This document shows positions 1-5,737 of a DNA stretch of 39,504 nucleotides, piece by piece. The notes beneath the pieces were generated by a model. It was given only the letters and a program-made list of their open reading frames with translations, had not been told where the DNA came from and made no database searches. Source of the stretch: Amycolatopsis eburnea (GTDB taxonomy: Bacteria > Actinomycetota > Actinomycetes > Mycobacteriales > Pseudonocardiaceae); the NCBI RefSeq assembly GCF_003937945.1, contig NZ_RSEC01000006.1:1-39504 (forward strand), read 5' to 3'. Both the position numbers and the translations under genes were made by a program. Each line of letters opens with the position of its first letter. Position 1 is the first letter of the stretch.

Positions 1-4
1 ACGA

Positions 5-38
5 TTGGTGCCAGCACTTCGGTACCAGCTGGTACCAA
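5..38. repeat. Nested palindrome; candidate attachment-site half or operator
   Basis: Positions 21-36 form a perfect 16-bp palindrome (GGTACCAGCTGGTACC). Around it, TTGGTGCCAGC (5-15) and GCTGGTACCAA (28-38) form an 11-bp inverted repeat with one mismatch. Serine integrase attachment sites are short imperfect inverted repeats next to the integrase gene. If the ends of this window join, this site would lie just upstream of the integrase. It also lies just upstream of the first plus-strand gene, so an operator is equally possible. Confidence 0.4.
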
Positions 39-68
39 GTCGGGACGGGACTAGCGGCCGAGGCGACC

Positions 69-299
69 ATGACACACGACAAGTGGCGATCCGTGCGGGA
101 ATTCTCCACGACCGACGAGAACGGCAATCCGACCCAGCTCGTGATCGGACTGGTCGAACTACCCGGCGACCGCCTCGAACCGGCGATCCAGGTCGACGGC
201 AGAACAGCCCTGATTCCGCTCGAGGACATCGGCAGCGCAGTGCCTGAAGCCGTCCGTGGCGCACTGACTGAGTGGTGGAAGCGGCAGGGACGGGGATGA
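69..299 (+). CDS. Hypothetical protein, 76 aa, first gene of a four-gene operon
   Basis: No family is recognised. The product is small and acidic, with no signal peptide or membrane segment. It contains a short beta-rich stretch (LVIGLVELPGDRLEPAIQV) and a C-terminal helix ending in WWKRQGRG. The ATG follows GAGGCGACC, a modest ribosome binding site. The stop TGA (297-299) overlaps the next start as ATGA, so translation is probably coupled to the following small gene. The strand is opposite to the phage late genes, so it is either a prophage-end accessory gene or flanking host DNA. That it is a real gene is likely; its function is unknown. Confidence 0.6.
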   Translation: MTHDKWRSVREFSTTDENGNPTQLVIGLVELPGDRLEPAIQVDGRTALIPLEDIGSAVPEAVRGALTEWWKRQGRG

Positions 300-439
300 C
301 GGCGCCGACCAACACAGTCCCGCGCCGGGTAAGCGCCGGCTCGGGAGCCGGGTCTCCGACGGTCGCAGGCCTGGCCGTCGGAGACCCGGTGCCGGGGCCG
401 CCCAACGCCGGTCACGTCTACCGCGGTGGCGTTCGATGA
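296..439 (+). CDS. Very small hypothetical protein, 47 aa
   Basis: This short frame starts at an ATG overlapping the upstream stop (ATGA at 296-299) and ends in a TGA overlapping the next start (ATGA at 436-439). It therefore exactly bridges two genes with 4-base overlaps on both sides, which is strong positional support for a gene this small. The product begins MTAPTNTVPRR, is rich in Gly, Pro and Val, and ends GHVYRGGVR. No domain is recognised. A 15-bp inverted repeat lies inside it (348-389). The alternative is a 136-bp spacer that happens to stay open. Confidence 0.55.
   Translation: MTAPTNTVPRRVSAGSGAGSPTVAGLAVGDPVPGPPNAGHVYRGGVR
348..389. repeat. 15-bp inverted repeat inside the 47-aa gene
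   Basis: CCGGGTCTCCGACGG (348-362) is perfectly complementary to 375-389, with a 12-nt loop. Within an mRNA this would be a very stable hairpin in the middle of the small gene. It could slow ribosomes, limit readthrough, or act as an intragenic terminator. Confidence 0.7.
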
Positions 440-687
440 CCGCCGGCACCATCCACCTCGACCCCGACCTCATCCACCCCGTCATCGACGACGAATGGCA
501 CCGCCTCAAGGACGGGACCACCCCCCAGACCGGCGACACCGTCGAGATGCTGTGCGGCGTGACCGCCACCATCGGATACGAACCGCTCGCGCACCGACGC
601 CGCGACCGGCCACCCACCTGCTGCCCAGCCTGCGACGCCATCACCCGCAAACGACAGGGCATTCCCCGACGGCGAGGTGACCGTTGA
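436..687 (+). CDS. Zinc-finger-like protein, 83 aa
   Basis: The protein contains one Cys at the start of a CGV motif (about residue 36) and a later CCPACD cluster (about residues 64-69). This pattern resembles small actinobacterial zinc-finger proteins that bind one metal. The C-terminus is strongly basic (RKRQGIPRRRGDR), which would suit nucleic-acid contact. The start overlaps the preceding stop (ATGA), and the stop TGA (685-687) overlaps a TTG start for the next gene. Metal binding is inferred from the Cys spacing; a specific function is not assignable. Confidence 0.6.
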   Translation: MTAGTIHLDPDLIHPVIDDEWHRLKDGTTPQTGDTVEMLCGVTATIGYEPLAHRRRDRPPTCCPACDAITRKRQGIPRRRGDR

Positions 688-857
688 CCAGCGATCAAGC
701 ACGACCAGCCCGCTACTACGAGGACCAGTTCCGCTACGCGCCGAACGGCAAACGGGTATCCGAGCTGACCGACGAACAACTGCTCGCGTTCGACCCCAGC
801 CGCCTGCCACGCCCTGACCCGCTCCCCAACGCCCCGGCACCCACGCCGGGCTCCTAA
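684..857 (+). CDS. Small hypothetical protein, 57 aa, TTG start
   Basis: A TTG at 684-686 overlaps the preceding TGA as TTGA, continuing the overlap pattern of this operon. The product reads TSDQARPARYYEDQFRYAPNGKR near its start and contains SELTDEQLLAFDPSRLPRP, with a Pro-rich tail ending in GS. There is no Cys, signal peptide or membrane segment. It is the last gene of the operon; a stem-loop begins four bases after its stop (861-905). No family is recognised. TTG is the only start that fits the coupled position. Confidence 0.5.
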   Translation: MTSDQARPARYYEDQFRYAPNGKRVSELTDEQLLAFDPSRLPRPDPLPNAPAPTPGS

Positions 858-1242
858 CCCCCTGGCCGCTGTGTCTCCTGTGCGAGGTCCTCCGCAGCGG
901 CCAGGCCTCAACTCCGCAGACCCGAAGGGATGCAGGCCCCGGGTGATCGCGGAGCGCCGCCCGCACGGAAGACGGGCGGCACCCCCCTGCCGGGGCGCCT
1001 GCACCCAGGGGGCGCCCCGGCAGGTTCCACACGTCGCCCGCCACCCCGTCCCCGGGTTCCAGTCCTCCGGGGTAGCGGGCGACCCCCACCGCGCCGGGCC
1101 CCGGGCCTCGGTCCCGCCGGGGCCCGGCGCTCCTCGCACCGTCGACCACTGACCAGACCGCTGCCCTACGACACGTAACAACCACACCCCATGGAACGAC
1201 TCCAGACCCGCACCCGCACACCCGTCCTGAGGGGAACCCCCG
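858..1242. other. Non-coding region with five consecutive stem-loops
   Basis: No convincing gene lies in these 385 bases. Five inverted repeats follow one another: 861-905 (11-bp arms), 956-980 (8 bp), 986-1024 (14-bp perfect arms, 11-nt loop), 1033-1083 (16-bp arms with one mismatch, large loop) and 1091-1130 (14-bp perfect arms, 12-nt loop). Positions 1131-1242 are less structured and must hold the promoter of the lipoprotein gene. The stem-loops may be stacked terminators, a structured RNA, or a single-stranded-DNA feature such as an origin. Their presence is seen directly; their role is not known. Confidence 0.65.
861..905 (+). terminator. Stem-loop after the left plus-strand operon
   Basis: CCTGGCCGCTG (861-871) pairs perfectly with 895-905 across a 23-nt loop, starting four bases after the operon's final stop. 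There is no U-tract, as is usual in high-GC actinobacteria. It is the first of five consecutive stem-loops. Confidence 0.5.
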
Positions 1243-1584
1243 ATGCACCGTCTCGTCCTGACCGCTGCCGTCGCCGCAGCGGCCGCCTTTTCGCTCACCA
1301 GCTGCAGCCCCGCGCCGCCCGACCCGAAGGCCGAGTGGACGAAGTCGGTGCAGGCCGCGGGCTTCACGCTGAACGGCACGCACACCTACGACGAGATGTT
1401 CGAGAGCGCGAAGGCGTTCTGCGGCGCGGGCTCGGCCCTGGGGATCACCGGTCTGGCGCGCACCGCGCTGAACCCGGAGCAAGCCGACCAGACGGCGATG
1501 CCGGCGCGCGGCCAGGACCCGGACACCGCGGCGAAGGCCTACGGCGACGCGACGTGGAAGTGGGCCTGCGGGCACCAGCAGTAG
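1243..1584 (+). CDS. Small secreted lipoprotein, 113 aa
   Basis: The N-terminus is a lipoprotein signal peptide: a short basic start (MHR), a hydrophobic Ala-rich core and a lipobox LTSC, with Cys at residue 21 the predicted lipidation site. The mature part resembles the small Cys-paired secreted proteins of actinobacteria (DUF732-like), with FCGAG near the middle and WACGHQQ at the C-terminus, so one disulfide is likely. The ATG follows GAGGGGAACCCCCG, where the ribosome site can fold on itself (GGGG-AA-CCCC). The gene stands alone between the stem-loop region and a terminator, as prophage lysogeny-expressed cargo often does. A surface role is inferred. Confidence 0.75.
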   Translation: MHRLVLTAAVAAAAAFSLTSCSPAPPDPKAEWTKSVQAAGFTLNGTHTYDEMFESAKAFCGAGSALGITGLARTALNPEQADQTAMPARGQDPDTAAKAYGDATWKWACGHQQ

Positions 1585-1602
1585 CGCGCGGCGGACACAC
1601 GA

Positions 1603-1635
1603 AGGCCCCCGCACCTGGGCAGGGTGCGGGGGCCT
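1603..1635. terminator. Bidirectional terminator between convergent genes
   Basis: GGCCCCCGCACC (1604-1615) pairs with 1623-1634, extended by an A-T pair at 1603/1635, with a 7-nt loop. It lies between the plus-strand lipoprotein gene and the minus-strand gene ending at 1638. It is nearly identical to the hairpin at 2838-2873; the repeat spans about 43 bases (1593-1635 versus 2829-2872). Confidence 0.8.
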
Positions 1636-1637
1636 CG

Positions 1638-1901
1638 TCATGTGTCCGGCGGGTCGTCGGCGGCCTGGTCGTCGTCGGCGCCGGGCTGATAGATCACGTC
1701 GCTGTCGAGCGCGAGTACGCCGTGGAACGCCACGCTGCGGTGCCCGTTGGTCTCGACCACGTAGTAGCGGTCATCGGTGATCTGCGCGGTCTCCGCGACG
1801 TTCGGGTGGAAGTGGTAGTCGGCGACGACCTCGGACACCGTGCCGGTCGCCCGGTAGCGCAGCTTCGTGCCGACCGGGAACCGCGGCCGGTCCTCAGCCA
1901 C
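1638..1901 (-). CDS. Hypothetical protein, 87 aa, accessory module
   Basis: The GTG start overlaps the stop of the upstream HTH gene by 8 bases, so the two are co-transcribed. The middle of the protein is beta-rich (TKLRYRATGTVSEVVADY, then DDRYYVVETNGHRSVAFHG), suggesting a small barrel fold. The C-terminal tail is very acidic (GADDDQAADDPPDT). No Cys, signal peptide or membrane segment is present. No family is recognised. It is the distal gene of the leftward arm of a divergent module and is followed at once by a terminator. Confidence 0.65.
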   Translation of the reverse strand: MAEDRPRFPVGTKLRYRATGTVSEVVADYHFHPNVAETAQITDDRYYVVETNGHRSVAFHGVLALDSDVIYQPGADDDQAADDPPDT

Positions 1902-2202
1902 CGCGGGCCGCCTTCCTCTCGGCGGCCTTCGCCGCGCGGCGGTCGGCGAACTCGAAGTGCTGGTCGACCTCGCGCTGCTCGGCGGCAGTGCCCTCGACCA
2001 GTCCCAGCCACGCGTCGAGCGTGGGCCGGGAGATGCCGAGCGCGGCCGCGGTGGTGCCCTTCCCGTAGCCGTGTCGCACGGCGATCGCGGCGTCGATGCG
2101 GCGCGCTCGCTGCTCGACCTCGACTGCCTTCTCGGCCTTCGTCACCCGGTCGGCCGCCGCCTGCAGCAGCTCGGCGACGTACTCGTGCGTCTCGGTGTCC
2201 AC
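1894..2202 (-). CDS. HTH DNA-binding protein, 102 aa, probable module regulator
   Basis: A helix-turn-helix is visible at about residues 51-70 (GKGTTAAALGISRPTLDAWL), preceded by a charged helical N-terminus and followed by a Lys/Arg-rich C-terminal helix. The GTG at 2202 follows AGGGGAG at good spacing. An upstream in-frame ATG (2283) would start inside the palindromic control region and upstream of the inferred transcription start, so it was not chosen. The gene is divergent from the plus-strand genes at 2331 and lies next to three palindromes, making it the natural candidate to bind them. Autoregulation is inferred, not shown. Confidence 0.65.
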   Translation of the reverse strand: MDTETHEYVAELLQAAADRVTKAEKAVEVEQRARRIDAAIAVRHGYGKGTTAAALGISRPTLDAWLGLVEGTAAEQREVDQHFEFADRRAAKAAERKAARGG

Positions 2203-2222
2203 GGTGGGACTCCCCTCGTGTC

Positions 2223-2307
2223 GGCGTAAACCGACCTTACGCCACCCCAAGTTGATCTGTAAAGGGGGTTTACATTTGCCCACCCGTCGATGTAAAGTGA
2301 CTTTACA
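2223..2307. promoter_or_regulatory. Symmetric divergent promoter with three palindromes
   Basis: Three inverted repeats are present: GGCGTAA/TTACGCC (2223-2243), TGTAAA-N5-TTTACA (2258-2274) and the perfect 17-mer TGTAAAGTGACTTTACA (2291-2307). The last two start 33 bp apart. A plus promoter fits TTTACA (2269-2274), 18 bp, TAAAGT (2293-2298). A mirror-image minus promoter fits TTTACA (2263-2258), 18 bp, TAAGGT (2239-2234). The middle palindrome thus supplies both -35 boxes and each outer palindrome covers one -10 box. Confidence 0.7.
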
Positions 2308-2330
2308 CCCACCGGAGAGAGGAACACGAG

Positions 2331-2513
2331 ATGACCGAGCAGCCCACCACCCCCGAGGTCACCGAGATGGAACTGGTCGACATGCGCGAAACGCTGGTGA
2401 ACGCGGGCATCCAGGGCGCCGCGACCGCACCCAGCGACAAGGTGATCGCCCGGATCGAGACGTTCTGGCCGGGCGGCGTCGCCGGGTACCGCCGGGACCA
2501 GTACGGCAAGTAG
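2331..2513 (+). CDS. Hypothetical protein, 60 aa
   Basis: The ATG follows GGAGAGAGGAAC, a good ribosome site, directly downstream of the palindromic promoter. The product is acidic at its start (MTEQPTTPEVTEMELVDM), has a predicted helix (RETLVNAGIQ) and ends PGGVAGYRRDQYGK. There is no Cys, signal or membrane segment, and no family is recognised. It is the first gene of the rightward arm of the accessory module. Small size, divergent control and a partner gene could fit a toxin-antitoxin or small regulatory pair, but nothing in the sequence identifies one. Confidence 0.6.
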   Translation: MTEQPTTPEVTEMELVDMRETLVNAGIQGAATAPSDKVIARIETFWPGGVAGYRRDQYGK

Positions 2514-2567
2514 CCCTCCCGCCCCCGGCCACCCTCGGCCGGGGGCGCCCCTCGAAAGGAGACCACC

Positions 2568-2819
2568 ATGCCGGACTCGACGGACATCACCGCGCAGTCC
2601 CTCCAGCTGTTCCTCTCGTTCGCGCGGGACGCGCCGAACTGGTCGGGCGAGCCACTGGTGTGCGGCCTCGGCGCCGAAGGCCGCGGCAACCTCACCCAGC
2701 TCAAGAGAGCGGGGCTGCTGCGGACGTTCGACTACGACGGAGACACGTTCGTCCAGTTCACCCCCGCCGGAATCGAGCTCGCAGCCCAGCACGGAATCAC
2801 GCTCAGGGACACACGCTGA
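2568..2819 (+). CDS. Winged-helix-like small protein, 83 aa
   Basis: The start ATG follows AAAGGAGACCACC, a very strong ribosome site. The second half has the shape of a winged helix: NLTQLKRAGLLRTFDYDGD followed by FVQFTPAGIELAAQHG, that is a recognition-like helix, a beta hairpin and the T-P-x-G-x-E/L turn seen in MarR- or phage-type wing domains. Cys occurs once (VCGLG). It is the second gene of the rightward arm and is followed by a strong terminator. DNA binding is inferred from pattern only. Confidence 0.6.
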   Translation: MPDSTDITAQSLQLFLSFARDAPNWSGEPLVCGLGAEGRGNLTQLKRAGLLRTFDYDGDTFVQFTPAGIELAAQHGITLRDTR

Positions 2820-2837
2820 CCGCGCCTCGGACGCACG

Positions 2838-2873
2838 AAGGCCCCCGCACCCGGACAGGGGTGCGGGGGCCTT
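2838..2873. terminator. Strong bidirectional terminator ending late operon and module
   Basis: AAGGCCCCCGCACCC (2838-2852) pairs perfectly with 2859-2873 around a 6-nt loop. It separates the plus-strand gene ending at 2819 from the minus-strand holin gene ending at 2918, so it can stop both transcripts. Its flanks repeat those of the hairpin at 1603-1635. Confidence 0.85.
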
Positions 2874-2917
2874 CCACCGTCCCGAGGGGGTGGAGGGGAC
2901 GGCTGCCTGTGTGCCGG

Positions 2918-3220
2918 CTACGTCAGCGGCGGCTCATCCTCCGGCAGCACGCCGGGCCCGGACACCGCCGGAGGCGGCAGCTGCGGCGCGCGCGGGGTGT
3001 GCCTGGCGCGGTAGGCCGCGACGAACGTCAGCCCGCCTGTGACGGCCATCTCGACCAGGACCGCCACCCAGTCCGGGACGACGCCGTGGAAGACGTACAG
3101 GCCCAGCAGGGACAGCGCGCCGGCGGTCAGCGTGGCCGCGAGGGTGCCGGCCTTCACCTTCCGCTCGACCGGCTGGCGGTCGTCGCCCTCGACACCGACG
3201 CGGGGGTAGGAATTTGTCAT
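2918..3220 (-). CDS. Holin, 100 aa
   Basis: The protein has a short hydrophilic N-terminus, a basic segment (VERKVKAG), two hydrophobic segments (about residues 25-48 and 50-68, TLAATLTAGALSLLGLYVF and VAVLVEMAVTGGLTFVAAY) and the basic turn RARHTPRAP typical of actinophage holins, then a Pro/acidic tail. Such proteins form membrane holes that release the endolysin. The gene lies immediately downstream of the endolysin and ends at the terminator of the late operon. The ATG at 3220 is preceded by AAAAGAGGACC. Confidence 0.8.
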   Translation of the reverse strand: MTNSYPRVGVEGDDRQPVERKVKAGTLAATLTAGALSLLGLYVFHGVVPDWVAVLVEMAVTGGLTFVAAYRARHTPRAPQLPPPAVSGPGVLPEDEPPLT

Positions 3221-3259
3221 CGATCGGTCCTCTTTTCCGGGTGAGTGGCGGGCGGGCGG

Positions 3260-4276
3260 TCAGAAGAGGTCGAGCACGAAGGCGGTGCCCTTGGGGGCCG
3301 AGTACTCCAGGTCCGCCCAGCAGGCGCCCGGCAGCGCGAACCGGCGCTGCGACAGCACGCGGTCCTTGTAGTTCGGGTCCGCCTTGGGGTTGTGGCCGAC
3401 GCCGGCCTTGTCCGACCCCCACGCGTAGATGTTCCCGATCCACAGCGGGCTGGCCGCGTCGCCGTCCTTGTTCAGGGGCGGGCGCGCCAGGATCGCGGCG
3501 ACGTCGGTGCCGGAGAGGTTGACCCGGACGGTGTTGACGCCGTCGTTCGGCGAGGTGACGGTGATGCGCTCGAGCATGTCGACTACTCCGGTGGTGAGGA
3601 CGGAGCCGCCGGCCCCGCCGCTGGTGGACTGGCCCAAGAGCGCGGCCAGCTGAGCGCGCGTGCCGCGGTAGGCGGACGCGTCGAGGGGCGCGTATCCGGC
3701 GATCCGCGCGCTGCTGGTGAACTGCAGCAACGCGACGTCGCGGCCGCCGTAGCCGGTCCAGTACGACTCCGGCACCTCGGCCCACTCGTCGGCCAGCGTG
3801 CCGACGCGGTTGTTCGGGTAGCGGCTCGACCACAGGTCGGGCCAGCCCGTGAGGGTCGGCCGGCCCCAGACGTCGCGCCAGTACCAAAGCGGGATGTACC
3901 CGACCGGCACCCGCCAGCCCTCGGCGCGGATCGCGTTCAGCACGTTCGTCGCGTGCGCGTAGGACGGCTTCGATCCGTCGGCCGCGGTCTCGACGTCCGG
4001 GATCACCGGCACGTCCTTCGGCACCGTGGCGCGCATCAGCGCGACGTGCTGCGCCGGGGTGGCGTTCGCGCGGATGAACCAGTACGCGCCGACGAGCTGG
4101 CCGGCGGCGCGGGACTCGGCGAGGTTGCTGGCGAAGTACGGGTCCACGTAGGACCCGCCTTCACCGGCCTTGATCAGGCACAGTTCGCACCCGTCGCGGC
4201 GGGTCTGCGCGAGGTCGAGCGACAGCGGCTGGTGGTGGCTGACGTCGATGACGAACGTGATCGGTTGTGCGGCCAT
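3260..4276 (-). CDS. Endolysin, GH25 lysozyme (N-acetylmuramidase), 338 aa
   Basis: Residues about 1-205 match glycoside hydrolase family 25: FVIDVSHHQ carries the first catalytic-site Asp (D11), VPVIPDVE gives the D-x-E pair (D94, E96), and YGGRDVALLQFTSSARIAGY closes the barrel. The enzyme would cut the MurNAc-GlcNAc bond of peptidoglycan. Residues about 220-338 form a separate beta-rich domain with no recognised family, probably wall-binding. There is no signal peptide, so release needs the holin. Start choice: ATG 4276 has AAGGGA six bases upstream; an ATG at 4282 overlaps the previous stop (ATGA) and would add two residues. Confidence 0.88.
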   Translation of the reverse strand: MAAQPITFVIDVSHHQPLSLDLAQTRRDGCELCLIKAGEGGSYVDPYFASNLAESRAAGQLVGAYWFIRANATPAQHVALMRATVPKDVPVIPDVETAADGSKPSYAHATNVLNAIRAEGWRVPVGYIPLWYWRDVWGRPTLTGWPDLWSSRYPNNRVGTLADEWAEVPESYWTGYGGRDVALLQFTSSARIAGYAPLDASAYRGTRAQLAALLGQSTSGGAGGSVLTTGVVDMLERITVTSPNDGVNTVRVNLSGTDVAAILARPPLNKDGDAASPLWIGNIYAWGSDKAGVGHNPKADPNYKDRVLSQRRFALPGACWADLEYSAPKGTAFVLDLF

Positions 4277-4278
4277 GC

Positions 4279-4974
4279 TCATTCCCTTCGGCGGTTCGTG
4301 AGCGCGGACGGCAGCACCGCCGGCGTCGTTTCGGTTGGCGGCGGCGAGCTCGGCGGGCACGCGGCGTCGCCGGCCGCGCCCTGGTCGACGCGGGTGCGGC
4401 CGTCGCTGAAGTCGTTGTAGGTGTGGCACGCGCCGGCGTCGTCGCGGTCGAAGTACTGCCGGGTGACCGACACGCCGTCCTTGCCGTCCGAGCCGGGTGT
4501 GCCGGGCGCGCCGTCCTTCCCGGGGGTTCCGGCCACGCCCGGCGTCCCGGCCGTCCCTGGCGTCCCTGGGGTGCCGTTCTGGCCCGGTTTCCCGTCGGCG
4601 CCGACGCACTGCTGCGGGGTGGTCAGGCACGGCGGCGTCTGCCCGGGGGCGCCGTCCTTGCCGTCGCGCCCGGGCAGCCCCGGCACGCCGGTCGCACCCG
4701 TCGCGCCGGTCGCGCCCGCGGGTGCGGGCTGGACGACCGGGGTGCCGCCGAGCTGGCGTACCTGCTCGGCCAGCTGCGCGATCGCGCCTTGTCCGTCGCG
4801 GCTGTCCTCGCGCAGCGCCGCGATCTCGCCGGACTGGCTGAACGCGATGACCGCCAGCCACACCAGTCCGCCGAGGACCAGCGTCACGCCGAGGTAGACC
4901 AGCCACTGCGTGCGCGGCTCGCGTGCTTCCTTGGCGGCCGGCTTCACGATGCCCCGCTCGATCTCACCCGTCAC
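4279..4974 (-). CDS. Membrane-anchored collagen-like protein, 231 aa
   Basis: Residues 24-46 form one transmembrane helix (WLVYLGVTLVLGGLVWLAVI) after a positively charged N-terminus, giving an N-in topology. Residues about 47-77 look like a coiled coil (EIAALREDSRDGQGAIAQLA). Residues about 85-168 are Gly-X-Y collagen repeats (GATGATG, GTPGTPG, GKDGAPG), interrupted by a Cys-containing insert (PPCLTTPQQC). The tail has two more Cys. Phage collagen repeats usually occur in tail fibres; here the membrane helix and its place in the lysis cassette suggest a cell-envelope trimer, perhaps spanin-like or lysis-regulating. GTG start overlaps the previous stop. Confidence 0.75.
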   Translation of the reverse strand: MTGEIERGIVKPAAKEAREPRTQWLVYLGVTLVLGGLVWLAVIAFSQSGEIAALREDSRDGQGAIAQLAEQVRQLGGTPVVQPAPAGATGATGATGVPGLPGRDGKDGAPGQTPPCLTTPQQCVGADGKPGQNGTPGTPGTAGTPGVAGTPGKDGAPGTPGSDGKDGVSVTRQYFDRDDAGACHTYNDFSDGRTRVDQGAAGDAACPPSSPPPTETTPAVLPSALTNRRRE

Positions 4975-5216
4975 GGTTCGCCGTCCTTCGGTTGGCGCTT
5001 AAGGATTTCCTCGACGACCGCGGCGATCGCGGCCCGCTGATCGTCGTCCTGGTCCTCGTCCTCGCTGCCGCCGGTGACCTTGTCGATCGCCTTCTCGGCC
5101 GCGCGCTCGCGCTCCCGTTTGGAGCCACGCTTGATCGCGTAGAGGCTGACCACGATGCCGCCCACGGACGTGATGCACGCGGCGATTCCCGGGAGCAGCT
5201 CGGCGAGATCACTCAC
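4971..5216 (-). CDS. Small membrane protein, 81 aa, possible second holin or antiholin
   Basis: From the GTG at 5216 the protein begins SDLAELLPGIAACITSVGG, contains one hydrophobic segment (about residues 9-29) and continues as a highly charged helix (KRGSKRERERAAEKAIDKV) and an acidic patch (GSEDEDQDDDQRAA). One membrane segment plus a charged cytoplasmic tail is a common design of class III holins and antiholins. It overlaps the collagen-like gene by 4 bases (GTGA), placing it in the lysis cassette. A GTG at 5222 would add two residues. The assignment rests on topology and context. Confidence 0.6.
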   Translation of the reverse strand: MSDLAELLPGIAACITSVGGIVVSLYAIKRGSKRERERAAEKAIDKVTGGSEDEDQDDDQRAAIAAVVEEILKRQPKDGEP

Positions 5217-5250
5217 GCCCACCCCGCTTTCTGTCCAGAGTGGAGCGTCA

Positions 5251-5724
5251 TCAGTTGCCCAGCCGGTACACCGCGACACCGGTCACCAGGTCGCTCGCGC
5301 CTTCGCGAGTGGCGTTGCTGCCCGGGGATGAGTAGCCGTAGCAACGGAAGTTGCCGCCCGCCGGGATCTTCATCGACACCGCGCACGAGGTGTTCAGCGC
5401 CCCGGTCTCCGAGCTCTTCGACCAGGTCTGTGTCGTGCCGGACCCGGCGATGAAGCAGTAGTGCCCGCCCGCGGCGGTCGCGCTGTGCCGGACGGACAGG
5501 CTGATGAAGTACTCCCCGCCGACACCGACGGTGAAGACGCCGGCGGCGACGGAGATGCCGGAGTTCACCTGGCCGGAGGTGCCGATGTAGGGCACCCAGT
5601 TGTTGATCAGGGTGGGCGTGCCCAGCGCCAGGTCGGCGTTGATCGTCCACTTGCCCTGCTCGTAGCCGCCGCACGCCCGGTTGATCAGGTCCGCGACGGC
5701 GTCATCGCCCGCCAGAAATCCCAC
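5251..5724 (-). CDS. Minor tail protein, 157 aa, C1q/TNF-like fold
   Basis: The N-terminus is a short helix (MGFLAGDDAVADLINRA). The rest is a Gly/Ser/Thr-rich beta sandwich with the spacing of small trimeric head domains (ISVAAGVFTVGVGGEYFISL, then GGHYCFIAGS, SMKIPAGGNFRCYGY, ending GVAVYRLGN). Such domains occur at receptor-binding tips of actinophage tails. It follows the large tail protein and precedes the lysis genes, the normal place for a tail tip component. The GTG at 5724 has GGGGGAAAC upstream. Function as a receptor-binding or decoration protein is inferred. Confidence 0.6.
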   Translation of the reverse strand: MGFLAGDDAVADLINRACGGYEQGKWTINADLALGTPTLINNWVPYIGTSGQVNSGISVAAGVFTVGVGGEYFISLSVRHSATAAGGHYCFIAGSGTTQTWSKSSETGALNTSCAVSMKIPAGGNFRCYGYSSPGSNATREGASDLVTGVAVYRLGN

Positions 5725-5737
5725 GTCGTTTCCCCCT

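Noticed and set aside
1033..1083. Possible tRNA (GGGTTCCAGTCC resembles a T-arm)
   Set aside because: No acceptor, D or anticodon arms fit; the sequence is explained by one long inverted repeat.
159..1385. Long minus-strand frame (408 aa) over the left operon and stem-loop region
   Set aside because: Composition is Arg/Gly/Ala-rich without domain pattern, it runs antisense to coupled plus-strand genes and through five stem-loops. It is a high-GC shadow frame.
2331..2819. Toxin-antitoxin pair
   Set aside because: Size and context would fit, but neither product shows a known toxin or antitoxin motif, so it was not annotated as such.
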